Source: an uncultured Methylococcaceae bacterium
GTDB taxonomy: Bacteria > Pseudomonadota > Gammaproteobacteria > Methylococcales > Methylomonadaceae
NCBI GenBank assembly: GCA_913056195.1
Contig: CAJXMF010000002.1
Coordinates: 40,297 to 104,296, forward strand
Reading direction: 5' to 3'
Length of the DNA: 64,000 nt
Under the pieces are notes generated by a model, which was given only the letters and a program-made list of their open reading frames with translations, ran no database searches and was not told the origin of the DNA. A program made the translations under genes and the position numbers. Position 1 is the stretch's first letter. The number at the start of each line of letters is the position of its first letter. Below are positions 56,674 to 64,000 of the stretch, in pieces.

Positions 56674-56883
56674 GTTATAAATCCAGGAAGAATTATTTTG
56701 ATCGTCTCTGGCTTCACATCACTGATAGCTAAACGCAGAGCGAAGTACCGACGGAACTTTTTGCTTGTCAGAAATGCCCTTGAACGCCTCGTAAAAAGAA
56801 CACGACTCTGAACACTGGATTGATGTCTCACCTGGAAGCCCTGACAAAACAAGGTTTCCAGAGTGATGCATCAGGCCAAGAAA

Positions 56884-57435
56884 TTACTCGATTGTTTTGT
56901 AGGGGTAGCCCGCGTCTTTCCAGGCAGTTATTCCACCCGGCGCACGGTAAACATTGGTATAGCCCAAAAACCTGGCCCACCATGCCGCATTATGGGAACG
57001 ACCACATTTTGTAAAACCGCAATAAACCACAATCATTTTACTTAAATCGTTCCCTAAAAGTTTACGATAGTCAGCTAGAGTTGCGCCACCCTTTACATCA
57101 ATATCTTTATCCCATTCACCCGTGTGCTTCGACTGAAAACCAAAATTTTTTGCCCCATCAATGTAACCCTCTACAAACTCCCGTCGTGGATGTGCATCGA
57201 TAAGAACAAAGTCTTTGTGGTTGTCTATCAGCCTTTTCAGCTCTTTTATTTTCATTAACTTATAACCACCCGCAATAGTTTGATTGGCCAAGTTAATGGC
57301 AATCTCTTGAATAGCATCCTCCTTAAACTTTTTCTCTTCTGCACTGAGGTTATCTATTCCTATCAATAGTAGGGTTACTATTAATGGTATTGAGGTAATC
57401 TTTTTGTTGATTTCGCAAAGTAATATTTTATTCAT
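56884..57435 (-). CDS. Periplasmic rhodanese-domain protein
   Basis: 183 aa. A signal-like N-terminus (about 1-32: hydrophobic IPLIVTLLLIGI, then LSA) suggests export. Rhodanese domain with FVLIDAHPRREFVEGYIDGA and catalytic loop C139-GFTKC144, holding a second Cys that could form a disulfide; C-terminal APGGITAWKDAGYP. It shares its leader with the cytoplasmic rhodanese gene. The next gene upstream is the MacB-like permease, 198 bp away. The 56607-56883 stretch after it holds only the arsR promoter. Confidence 0.82.
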   Translation of the reverse strand: MNKILLCEINKKITSIPLIVTLLLIGIDNLSAEEKKFKEDAIQEIAINLANQTIAGGYKLMKIKELKRLIDNHKDFVLIDAHPRREFVEGYIDGAKNFGFQSKHTGEWDKDIDVKGGATLADYRKLLGNDLSKMIVVYCGFTKCGRSHNAAWWARFLGYTNVYRAPGGITAWKDAGYPYKTIE

Positions 57436-57442
57436 TTACCTA

Positions 57443-57542
57443 TCTCCTCTAAAAAATAAACATTTAACTTTAAACAAGGTTCCGATTTCTAACTAGATTT
57501 TTACGCTAGGCGAAATGGTCTCATTGCTTAGTTTGCCTTTGA
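57443..57542 (-). repeat. Duplicated rhodanese leader, copy 2
   Basis: Same segment as 56034-56134, again ending at the ribosome site of a rhodanese gene (AGAGGAGATAGG). RNA pairing AUUUCG/CGGAAC retains five of six pairs of the outer stem; the third pair has changed from C-G to U-A on both sides. The inner CUAG/CUAG pair is unchanged. Confidence 0.8.
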
Positions 57543-57633
57543 ACGTTTTTTTACTTGGCTGAAACAAATTTATTTTTTTGTCTAAGTATCCATTTTTACC
57601 TGAACTTTGTAAGCCTACTCCTGCCAAGATTAT

Positions 57634-58851
57634 CTACTCAGCCCGCAATGCCTCAATAGGTGCTAACCTAGCGGCCTGAAGAGCTGGATAAATACCGAAA
57701 ATGATGCCCATTGATGTGGAAAAGAAGAACCCTATCCAGACTGAAGGCCACGAAATGATTGTTTCCCAGTAACCTAGGTGGGAAAGTATCAATGCGCCTG
57801 CAACACCGGACAAAACGCCGAGGATGCCCCCGCTACAGGATAGAATGGCCGCCTCCATGAGGAATTGGTTCCGAATATCCCGCCTGAGCGCCCCCACGGC
57901 TCGGCGCAGGCCGATTTCGCCAGTGCGTTCACGCACCGAGATTAACATGACCGCCAAGATACCGACACCCCCCACCAATAATGAGATACCGGCGGCTCCG
58001 CCGACCAGAAGGGTCATGGATTGGGATGTATCGCGTTCAGATTTCAACAGTGTGACCTGATTCTGAATGGTGAAGTCATCAGGTTTGCCTCGTAATCGAT
58101 GCCGTTCACGCAGGATGCTACGAATCTCCTTTTCGGCCTGGTAGAGGGCATCCGCGTTAATCGCCTGGAGGTATAATCTTTCAATATATGTCACATTGAA
58201 TAGTCTGCGCATAGCCGTGGCGAGTGGTACGATAATAAGATCATCCTGATCAGCACCGTTGGCATCAGTACCCTTTGATTGGGTCACACCAATAACATCG
58301 AAGGGAACCCGACCGATACGGATATTCTGCCCAATGGGATCGTCGGTGCCAAACAGGTTTTTGACTACGGTTGGCCCGAGGATGGCGACACGTCTCCGAC
58401 CTCGGTTCTCCTCAGTATCGAAAACGCGACCCGAGATGACTTCTATATTGCGAATAGGAAAACCATCCGGCGTCATGCCGACTACGTTGGTATTTGCATT
58501 TTCGGACTCAAACTTGATAGAGAGTTTTTTATTGATTGCAGGCGCAGCAAGCCTCACGCTCGGACAATTCGTGAGAATAGCCTTGGCATCATCCGGGACA
58601 AGTGTCGTTACCATGGCCATCTGCCGTTGCCTGCCTGCCACGATACGTGTCTGACCGGCATTAACGATCACGAGATTTGTCCCCATGTCACTGATACGAT
58701 CCAGGATACGTTTTGAAGCTCCCTGCCCGGCCGCCACGATAAGAACCACCGCGCCCACACCTACGATAATACCCAGCATACTCAAAAATGTGCGTAATTT
58801 ATGGGTAGCCAGTATTTCATAAGATAAGGCCATATTTCTGGAGAATTTCAT
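57634..58851 (-). CDS. MacB-like ABC permease (FtsX type), second of two
   Basis: 405 aa. N-terminal span (about 22-42), MacB periplasmic core (about 50-260), and C-terminal FtsX domain with three spans (LLVGGAAGISLLVGGVGILAVMLISVRERTGEIGLRRAVGA). It has no ATPase domain; E. coli MacB carries its own. It overlaps its paralogue by 4 bp; together they probably form a heterodimer. Export of peptides, lipid or metallophore is possible; the substrate is not known. Confidence 0.86.
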   Translation of the reverse strand: MKFSRNMALSYEILATHKLRTFLSMLGIIVGVGAVVLIVAAGQGASKRILDRISDMGTNLVIVNAGQTRIVAGRQRQMAMVTTLVPDDAKAILTNCPSVRLAAPAINKKLSIKFESENANTNVVGMTPDGFPIRNIEVISGRVFDTEENRGRRRVAILGPTVVKNLFGTDDPIGQNIRIGRVPFDVIGVTQSKGTDANGADQDDLIIVPLATAMRRLFNVTYIERLYLQAINADALYQAEKEIRSILRERHRLRGKPDDFTIQNQVTLLKSERDTSQSMTLLVGGAAGISLLVGGVGILAVMLISVRERTGEIGLRRAVGALRRDIRNQFLMEAAILSCSGGILGVLSGVAGALILSHLGYWETIISWPSVWIGFFFSTSMGIIFGIYPALQAARLAPIEALRAE

Positions 58852-60056
58852 CTCAAGACATCAACAGGATTCAACGATGCCGCTTTCCGCGCTGGCTGCA
58901 CTCCAAAAAAGGTGCCCACCAGCAATGCAAAGCCCAGCGATAATGCGAAAGGCTCCCATGAAAGTACAACGGGAATTTTCGTCGTCTGCATCAAAATCAG
59001 CGTGATGACTGTACCGAGCCCACTACCGAGTATCATGCCACTGCATGTAACAGCCAGCGATTCGACCAGGAATTGGAAAAGTATATCCTTACGGGTGGCA
59101 CCGACTGCACGTCTCAAACCAATTTCCTTCTGCCTTTCGCCCACAGAGATAAGCAGAATATTCATCAGGACTACACCGCCAACAAGCAAGCTAAGACCGG
59201 CTAATGCAATAAGCAGAGAGGAGAGCGTTCCTGATGTTCCACGAGCCATATTGCCCACGGCTTTCGCCGACACGATTCTGAAATCATTCTCTTGAGAGGG
59301 TAGAATGTGATGACGCTCGTGAATAAGCTGTCGAACATCTTTCTGGACGGACGTGATGTGATCCAGATTTTTAACCTTAATACGGACATAGGTAATGTAA
59401 TCTTGGTTGAATAATCGTCGCATCCCCGTGGTTAAGGGAATAAGTGCCCTGTTGTCGAAATCGGTTCCGATAGGACTCGTTCCACGACGTTCCAATACCC
59501 CTTTAATACGAAAACGAACATTTTGAATTCGAATATATTTACCGATAGGGGATTCATTACCAAACAGGTCGTGGCTCAAGGTCTGGCCGATGACACAGAC
59601 TCTGGCTAAAGTCGCAACATCTTCGGCAGCGATAGGGTCACCATCGCTGACATACCAATCCCATGCTTCGTTCCAGTCTGGCTCGACCGCAAAGATTGTC
59701 GCAGTGCTCTGGGCAGATCCCGCCTTGATCGGTATTCCCCTTTTGAAGGCAGCGGGAGAGGCTGTTTCGATACCTTCCACTTTATCACGAATAGCTTCGG
59801 CATCGTCCAGAGTAAGGGTTGAAACGGTGAGGTCGGGGGGAGGTAGATCTTTGCCACCGCCTGCGATTAGCATAATCGCTCGTGGACCAAAACCCTCTAT
59901 ACGTTTCATTACTTTCTTCTCCGCGCCACTTCCCATCGCCATGATGACAGTGAGGGCGGCAATACCGACGATAGTCCCTGCCATCATGAAAAAAGTTCGT
60001 GTCTTATTGGCACCTAAGGCATGGATGCCTTGCATGATAATTCTCTGTATTCTCAT
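58848..60056 (-). CDS. MacB-like ABC permease (FtsX type), first of two
   Basis: 402 aa, paralogue of the next gene, same layout: span near 18-40, periplasmic core with RRGTSPIGTDFDNRALIPL, and FtsX end (LLVGGVVLMNILLISVGERQKEIGLRRAVGATRKDI). Overlap of 4 bp with both the ATPase gene before and the paralogue after. The two permeases differ most in the periplasmic core. Confidence 0.86.
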   Translation of the reverse strand: MRIQRIIMQGIHALGANKTRTFFMMAGTIVGIAALTVIMAMGSGAEKKVMKRIEGFGPRAIMLIAGGGKDLPPPDLTVSTLTLDDAEAIRDKVEGIETASPAAFKRGIPIKAGSAQSTATIFAVEPDWNEAWDWYVSDGDPIAAEDVATLARVCVIGQTLSHDLFGNESPIGKYIRIQNVRFRIKGVLERRGTSPIGTDFDNRALIPLTTGMRRLFNQDYITYVRIKVKNLDHITSVQKDVRQLIHERHHILPSQENDFRIVSAKAVGNMARGTSGTLSSLLIALAGLSLLVGGVVLMNILLISVGERQKEIGLRRAVGATRKDILFQFLVESLAVTCSGMILGSGLGTVITLILMQTTKIPVVLSWEPFALSLGFALLVGTFFGVQPARKAASLNPVDVLR

Positions 60057-60778
60057 CTTTTTTCCTCTCCATTGCCCAGTTCCAAGTCCGGATCACGCTG
60101 TTTCTTGATTAGCCGGTCTTCGGTTATCTGCCCATCTTTCAGCACGATAATTCTTTGTGCATGTTCAGCCACCGCCTGGTCGTGTGTTACAAGGATAATA
60201 GTGTGCCCCTGCTGATGTAGCTTCTTGAAAATAGACATAACCTCAAGGCCGCTCTTGCGGTCGAGCGCCCCGGTAGGCTCGTCGGCCAGAATAATTTCCG
60301 GATCGGTGATCAAAGCACGGGCAATAGCGACCCGCTGCTGTTGGCCGCCGGAAAGCTCGTTGGGTCTGTATTGCCTCCGATCCGTTAGTCCCACGGCGGC
60401 GAGCGCCTTTTCTGCCATTTTCTCTACGTCTTCTGGGTATTCATCAACATAGATAAGAGGAAGCGTCACATTTCTCATAGCCGTTGATCTTTCCAGCAGG
60501 TGAAACTGTTGGAATACAAAACCGATCTTCTTGTTTCTTAGGTGAGAGAGGGCATCGTCATCTAGCGAACCGACATCGGTATCATCCAGCAGATAGCGCC
60601 CTGTCGTTGGCTTATCCAGGCATCCCAGGATGTTCATCAATGTGGACTTTCCTGTCCCAGAGGTACCCATGATCGCCACGTATTCCCCCTCGTTGATACG
60701 AAAGCTGATCCCCTTCAGAACAGGGGTTGCCATACGCCCAGTGGAGTAGGTCTTTTCAAGTTGTTCTACCTCAATCAT
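60053..60778 (-). CDS. MacB/LolD-type ABC ATPase
   Basis: 241 aa. Walker [15 protein letters not shown]-loop FVFQQFHLL, signature [15 protein letters not shown], Walker [13 protein letters not shown] and H-loop VTHD, all as in the LolD/MacB branch. It powers the two separate permeases. Overlaps the adaptor gene by 8 bp and the first permease gene by 4 bp. Confidence 0.92.
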   Translation of the reverse strand: MIEVEQLEKTYSTGRMATPVLKGISFRINEGEYVAIMGTSGTGKSTLMNILGCLDKPTTGRYLLDDTDVGSLDDDALSHLRNKKIGFVFQQFHLLERSTAMRNVTLPLIYVDEYPEDVEKMAEKALAAVGLTDRRQYRPNELSGGQQQRVAIARALITDPEIILADEPTGALDRKSGLEVMSIFKKLHQQGHTIILVTHDQAVAEHAQRIIVLKDGQITEDRLIKKQRDPDLELGNGEEKR

Positions 60779-61916
60779 TTTTATTTCCTCTATAGTTGCT
60801 TCCTGGTTTTTCCAGCATTACGGTCTGCCCTTCTTTCAAACCGGCCGTGATCTCTATCCATTGGCCGTCTTTCCATCCGATTTTTACCCGGCGGGATTCA
60901 GAACCAGTCTCTGCCAGTAAGTAAACGATATTCCTGCCATGTTCCCTCTTTACGGCCTTAACGGGCACAGCTAACATGTGCTTGCGTTTTTCGAGGGTGA
61001 TAGTGACACTCGTTGTCATTTCAGGACGTAAAAGACCCTTGTATGGAGCAGTGATCTCCACTACTACGTCATAATTGACTACGTTTTCCTGGATTACCGC
61101 GTTGGGATAGATAGCTGCCACCTTGCCACTAAACTCCCTGTCGGGAAAAGCGTCCACCGTGAAGATGCATTTCTGACCTTTTTTTACCTTGCCAATATCC
61201 ACTTCATCTACATAGGCATCCACTTGTAGCCGTTCCAGATCAATGATCGTGACAAAGGTCGGGGCGTTGAGCCCCGCAGCCACTGTCTCACCCTGCTGGG
61301 TGGCGACTGAAGCGATGACTCCGGAAATGGGCGCGGTAATGGTTGCGTAAGAGAGCTTGACCTCTGTCTCCTTCAAGAAGGCTCGTGCTGCATCGAGTTG
61401 TTTCCTGGTCAAGTTGAGTCCGGCATGAGCGCTCTCTTTCTCTTTCAGAGCCTTATCAACCGCCTGCTGGCTGGTAAGATCTTTTTTTATAAGATTTTGT
61501 TGTCGCTGATATTCCAGCTTCGCCAGTTTTTCTCTGGACTTGGCATCGGCTACCCTGGCTGCCGCCACCTTCGCTTCGGCTCGTGCTTTTGCAACAGCTG
61601 CTTCTAGGTCAGTTTTTTCCAGTTCGGCAATCACTTGTCCCCTTTTTACATAATCACCAATATTGGTGTACAGGTGCTCCACTTTTCCTGATATTCTCGC
61701 GCCCACGCGAACCTTAGCTCCGACCTGCGGCTTAACAGCGCCAGTAGCTAGCACGAATGAGGAAAAATCGCGGCGGACAACTGTGGCTGTTTGCGACTCA
61801 GAAACCTTCCTAGCTTCTCCATTATGGCTAAAAGCCCACCATATTGCTGCGGCAGTAACGAGGCAAAGCAACAGGGTAAGGACCATGAATAGTTTGTTTT
61901 TCTTCTGTTTTTTCAC
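60771..61916 (-). CDS. MacA-like periplasmic adaptor
   Basis: 381 aa. One N-terminal span (about 8-28), lipoyl halves (LYTNIGDYVKRGQVIAELEK and ITAPISGVIASVATQQGETV), a helical hairpin (KARAEAKVAAARVADAKSREKL) and the MacA motif DAYVDEVDIGKVKKGQKC. It links the MacB-type complex to the TolC-type channel coded 2 bp upstream. Confidence 0.9.
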   Translation of the reverse strand: MKKQKKNKLFMVLTLLLCLVTAAAIWWAFSHNGEARKVSESQTATVVRRDFSSFVLATGAVKPQVGAKVRVGARISGKVEHLYTNIGDYVKRGQVIAELEKTDLEAAVAKARAEAKVAAARVADAKSREKLAKLEYQRQQNLIKKDLTSQQAVDKALKEKESAHAGLNLTRKQLDAARAFLKETEVKLSYATITAPISGVIASVATQQGETVAAGLNAPTFVTIIDLERLQVDAYVDEVDIGKVKKGQKCIFTVDAFPDREFSGKVAAIYPNAVIQENVVNYDVVVEITAPYKGLLRPEMTTSVTITLEKRKHMLAVPVKAVKREHGRNIVYLLAETGSESRRVKIGWKDGQWIEITAGLKEGQTVMLEKPGSNYRGNKND

Positions 61917-61918
61917 GC

Positions 61919-63415
61919 TTAATTTTCTCCATTAGTATTATGTGGTGTTGCTCGTGCCAATGTTCGCCCTACACTCCATTCCAGACGAACCATGCCCGTA
62001 TACCAGTTCAGACTGGCTTGCACTAACTGCACATTGGCTGTGGTGCGGGTCGTTTGGGCATCTGTCACCTCAATAATTGAGGCTATACCGTTTTTGTATT
62101 GACCTTCCGTAACCCGGACATTCTCTTCAGCACTGGCAACCAGAACCCTAGCTGCCTTGATGGCTTCGTCAGCCTCGATCAACTTTGAGTAAGCAGTCCA
62201 CACTTCCAAATCGATGTCATGTAACATCTTGTCGTGCTTAGCAATAGTTTCAGCCAAGTCTGATTCTGTTCTGCTAACCGTGTACCTACGGTTAAACCCA
62301 TCGAAGATCGACCAGGTGACATTAAGTCCGAGAGACCAGACCTTATTCGTAGACACAAATGTCCGATCCTGCCAGCCATAATTGGTGTTAAGTGTCACTT
62401 CGGGCCAGTAGCGAGCCTTCGCGGCATTAATTTTCGCTCGGTCTGATGCGACTCTTGCAAGATCAGCACGGAGCTTAGGATGATTGGTCTCGGCCTCGGC
62501 CATTAAGTGTTTAATGTCTGCTAATTCACGTTGATGATGCTTTTGTGGTAATTCGTTCACCTTGAATGATTCAGTGGGTTTTAAGCCCATAGCGTTGGCC
62601 AGCTGACCACGCGCAATTCGCACCTGACTGCGGGCTCTAACCAAAAGAAGATCCGCATTAGCCTTCTCCGTCGCGGCTTTGAGAACATCGGACTTTGCAA
62701 CAAGGCCATTTTTGTGCCGTGCCTGCGCAACGTCTATGTGGTATTGCGTCTGCCGGATCGTCTGCTTTGCCACCCGTTCAAGAGCCTTGTCAGCCAATAA
62801 CCGGTAATAACTTTCTTCCACATTCAGAGCTACGTCCTGGAGTGTTGTGTTGTGTTGGAAATCTGCTTTGAGAAGCTCCGCCTCAGCACCTTTCAGTTTA
62901 GCGGATCGCACACCGCCGTCGAATAGAAGGTATCGCACCCCGAACCCTGCATTGAGGGTATTCACGGAGCCTGTTTGTTGTCGGCTATAAAGGGAAAGAT
63001 AATTGGAGCGAGTAGCGCCAGCCGTGAAATCGGCGGATGGGAAATAGGCTGATCGAGCCTGGCCGACACCTGCGGCAGCAGAGCGTGCACGTTGCCATGA
63101 CGCACGCGTATTCGGGTTTCGCGTAAGAGCGATGTCTATGCACTGTGCCAGGCCGAGCCGTTGACCGTCAAGCGAGGGGAGCACATCCTTATCTGCGGGC
63201 ATCTGCTTAGAAAGGGAGTTGTGAGGCGCATAAACTGTGGAAGGCGAAGCCGGAACATCATTCAGCAATTGTTTAGAATTTATGAACGCACAGCCACTTG
63301 TGAATAAAATATCGATGACGAGCAGCAGGGAAGCACAAGCATGTATGTGAAAACGGGATATCTTCCTCAAGGCCGTTGCCCCATTGAAGTGTTTACATGT
63401 TTTTGCAGCATCCAC
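61919..63415 (-). CDS. TolC-like outer membrane lipoprotein of the MacAB-type system
   Basis: 498 aa from ATG 63415, overlapping the Spy-like gene by 49 bp; a TTG near the end of that gene is an alternative. The hydrophobic start ends in LFTSGC, a lipobox, so it is probably lipid-anchored (NodT/CusC-like). Two OEP repeats follow (KNGLVAKSDVLKAATEKANADLL; KNGIASIIEVTDAQTTRTTANV). Confidence 0.85.
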   Translation of the reverse strand: MDAAKTCKHFNGATALRKISRFHIHACASLLLVIDILFTSGCAFINSKQLLNDVPASPSTVYAPHNSLSKQMPADKDVLPSLDGQRLGLAQCIDIALTRNPNTRASWQRARSAAAGVGQARSAYFPSADFTAGATRSNYLSLYSRQQTGSVNTLNAGFGVRYLLFDGGVRSAKLKGAEAELLKADFQHNTTLQDVALNVEESYYRLLADKALERVAKQTIRQTQYHIDVAQARHKNGLVAKSDVLKAATEKANADLLLVRARSQVRIARGQLANAMGLKPTESFKVNELPQKHHQRELADIKHLMAEAETNHPKLRADLARVASDRAKINAAKARYWPEVTLNTNYGWQDRTFVSTNKVWSLGLNVTWSIFDGFNRRYTVSRTESDLAETIAKHDKMLHDIDLEVWTAYSKLIEADEAIKAARVLVASAEENVRVTEGQYKNGIASIIEVTDAQTTRTTANVQLVQASLNWYTGMVRLEWSVGRTLARATPHNTNGEN

Positions 63416-63870
63416 CGGGGACGAGGAGCATTACCCTTCTCCATTCGTCCCTTAATCATTGAGAAGAATTTTTGTCGTTGTTCAGATGTGAGAATCTTGC
63501 CCTCTGCAAAGAAGTGGTCAATCACCTTGGCCTGCATCTGTCTTTGCAGCGCCTGGATTTTTACCTGTATTTCACCAATCGCCTCGCGGTCTGGTTCTGC
63601 CTGGGCCAGAAGATTGACAAGTTCAAGTTGTTTGACCTTAATTTTTCGACCCTGACTGTTGACAAAGGCATGAAAACTCTCACTTAAAGGTTTGAGTCTG
63701 TCGAGTTGAGCTCGATCCAAATTTAACTCCTCGTGGAGGAGATGATTGTGATTCGTTTGGTGGCCTGTCATGGCTAATGTGCCTGACCTGTAGTAAAAAT
63801 AAGAACCCACAAAAATGATATTCAATACTACAGAGAAAATAATGCCCAAAATCTTGATATTTTTCATCAT
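63367..63870 (-). CDS. Spy/CnrX-like periplasmic helical protein
   Basis: 167 aa (ATG 63870, or the next ATG at 63867). N-terminal signal anchor (about 5-27), His-rich patch HQTNHNHLLHEELNLD, then three helices with LDRAQLDRLKPLSESF and LTSEQRQKFFSMIKGRM, the LTxEQ pattern of Spy, ZraP and CnrX proteins. These sense metals or act as envelope chaperones. It leads the MacAB-type genes and its start overlaps the stop of the partial gene upstream. Confidence 0.75.
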   Translation of the reverse strand: MMKNIKILGIIFSVVLNIIFVGSYFYYRSGTLAMTGHQTNHNHLLHEELNLDRAQLDRLKPLSESFHAFVNSQGRKIKVKQLELVNLLAQAEPDREAIGEIQVKIQALQRQMQAKVIDHFFAEGKILTSEQRQKFFSMIKGRMEKGNAPRPRWMLQKHVNTSMGQRP

Positions 63871-64000
63871 TGCCTACTCCTTTTTTTGTACGATTGTTTG
63901 GCCATGGCAATATAGATAGAGCCGATGGAACGCGGCGGAACAGGCGCAAACCATTCAAGCCCGTAGATATCTTTTTCCTGTCCAATAAGAACGTTCTGTT
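63867..64000 (-). CDS. C-terminal end of an unidentified protein (runs off the window)
   Basis: 44 residues before a TGA that overlaps the ATG of the Spy-like gene. The reading QNVLIGQEKDIYGLEWFAPV and on to YIAMAKQSYKKRSRQ has a basic tail. No family can be named. Its tight overlap with the next gene suggests that it belongs to the same operon, whose start lies beyond base 64000. Confidence 0.5.
   Translation of the reverse strand, partial: QNVLIGQEKDIYGLEWFAPVPPRSIGSIYIAMAKQSYKKRSRQ

Noticed and set aside
56670..56852. 60-residue open frame beyond the arsR promoter, and its plus-strand counterpart
   Set aside because: No recognisable family, no ribosome site, and it runs over the promoter; considered as a transposase relic but without support.

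Overview
The window is chromosomal DNA of moderate GC content from a gammaproteobacterium, most likely a methylotroph or methanotroph of the Methylococcales. Support comes from a serine-glyoxylate aminotransferase, a periplasmic methanethiol oxidase with its copper/haem maturation protein, and classic gammaproteobacterial gene orders: rpsU-yqeY-dnaG-rpoD, and zapA-ssrS facing ygfB-pepP-ubiH-ubiI. The genus cannot be fixed from the sequence alone.

Layout. 1-2.2 kb: pilS and the 5' part of pilR (minus strand). 2.3-6.3 kb: sucCD, glutamine-dependent NAD synthetase and a SemiSWEET. 6.5-12.4 kb (minus): a lone HlyD-type adaptor, a U32 peptidase (YegQ/TrhP), then a methanethiol oxidase followed by a single-chain SCO1-MauG fusion. 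12.4-16.7 kb: REP-like repeats, a TetR regulator and a DUF4242 gene that share an operator-like motif, glutamate decarboxylase with an MFS permease, and a 154-bp MITE. 17-24 kb: sgaA, a two-part YeeE/YedE transporter, xseA, a pteridine reductase, folK/folB, plsY and tsaD. 24-33 kb: the macromolecular-synthesis operon, a CAU tRNA, a second small inverted-repeat element, metK-ahcY, rsmE, a CPBP protease and yajQ. 33-42 kb: a second copy of the MITE with a target duplication, cca, a TauE-type permease, an OmpA lipoprotein, 6S RNA, zapA and the ubi operon. 42-46 kb: four overlapping minus-strand genes (TPR protein, J-like protein, coiled-coil protein, orphan ABC ATPase) flanked by REP pairs.

46-64 kb is an accessory region, all on the minus strand. 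It holds a Tat-exported multicopper oxidase and a nine-gene set behind one strong promoter with an ArsR operator: arsR, a 47-aa small protein, a cytoplasmic rhodanese, a K+-channel-like protein, an OsmC protein, a TauE/SafE permease and an RND tripartite pump. A periplasmic rhodanese follows, then a MacAB-TolC-like exporter with two separate permeases and a Spy/CnrX-like periplasmic protein. Both rhodanese genes carry the same ~100-bp leader, which can fold and shows one compensatory base-pair change.

The most unusual items are the ArsR-controlled rhodanese/channel/OsmC/TauE/RND operon and its duplicated leader, the SCO1-MauG fusion next to mtoX, the 154-bp IS66-like MITE (152/154 identity between copies, with one insertion supplying a possible start codon), and the J-like protein with HPP in place of HPD. 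There is no CRISPR array, integrase, prophage or intact insertion sequence.
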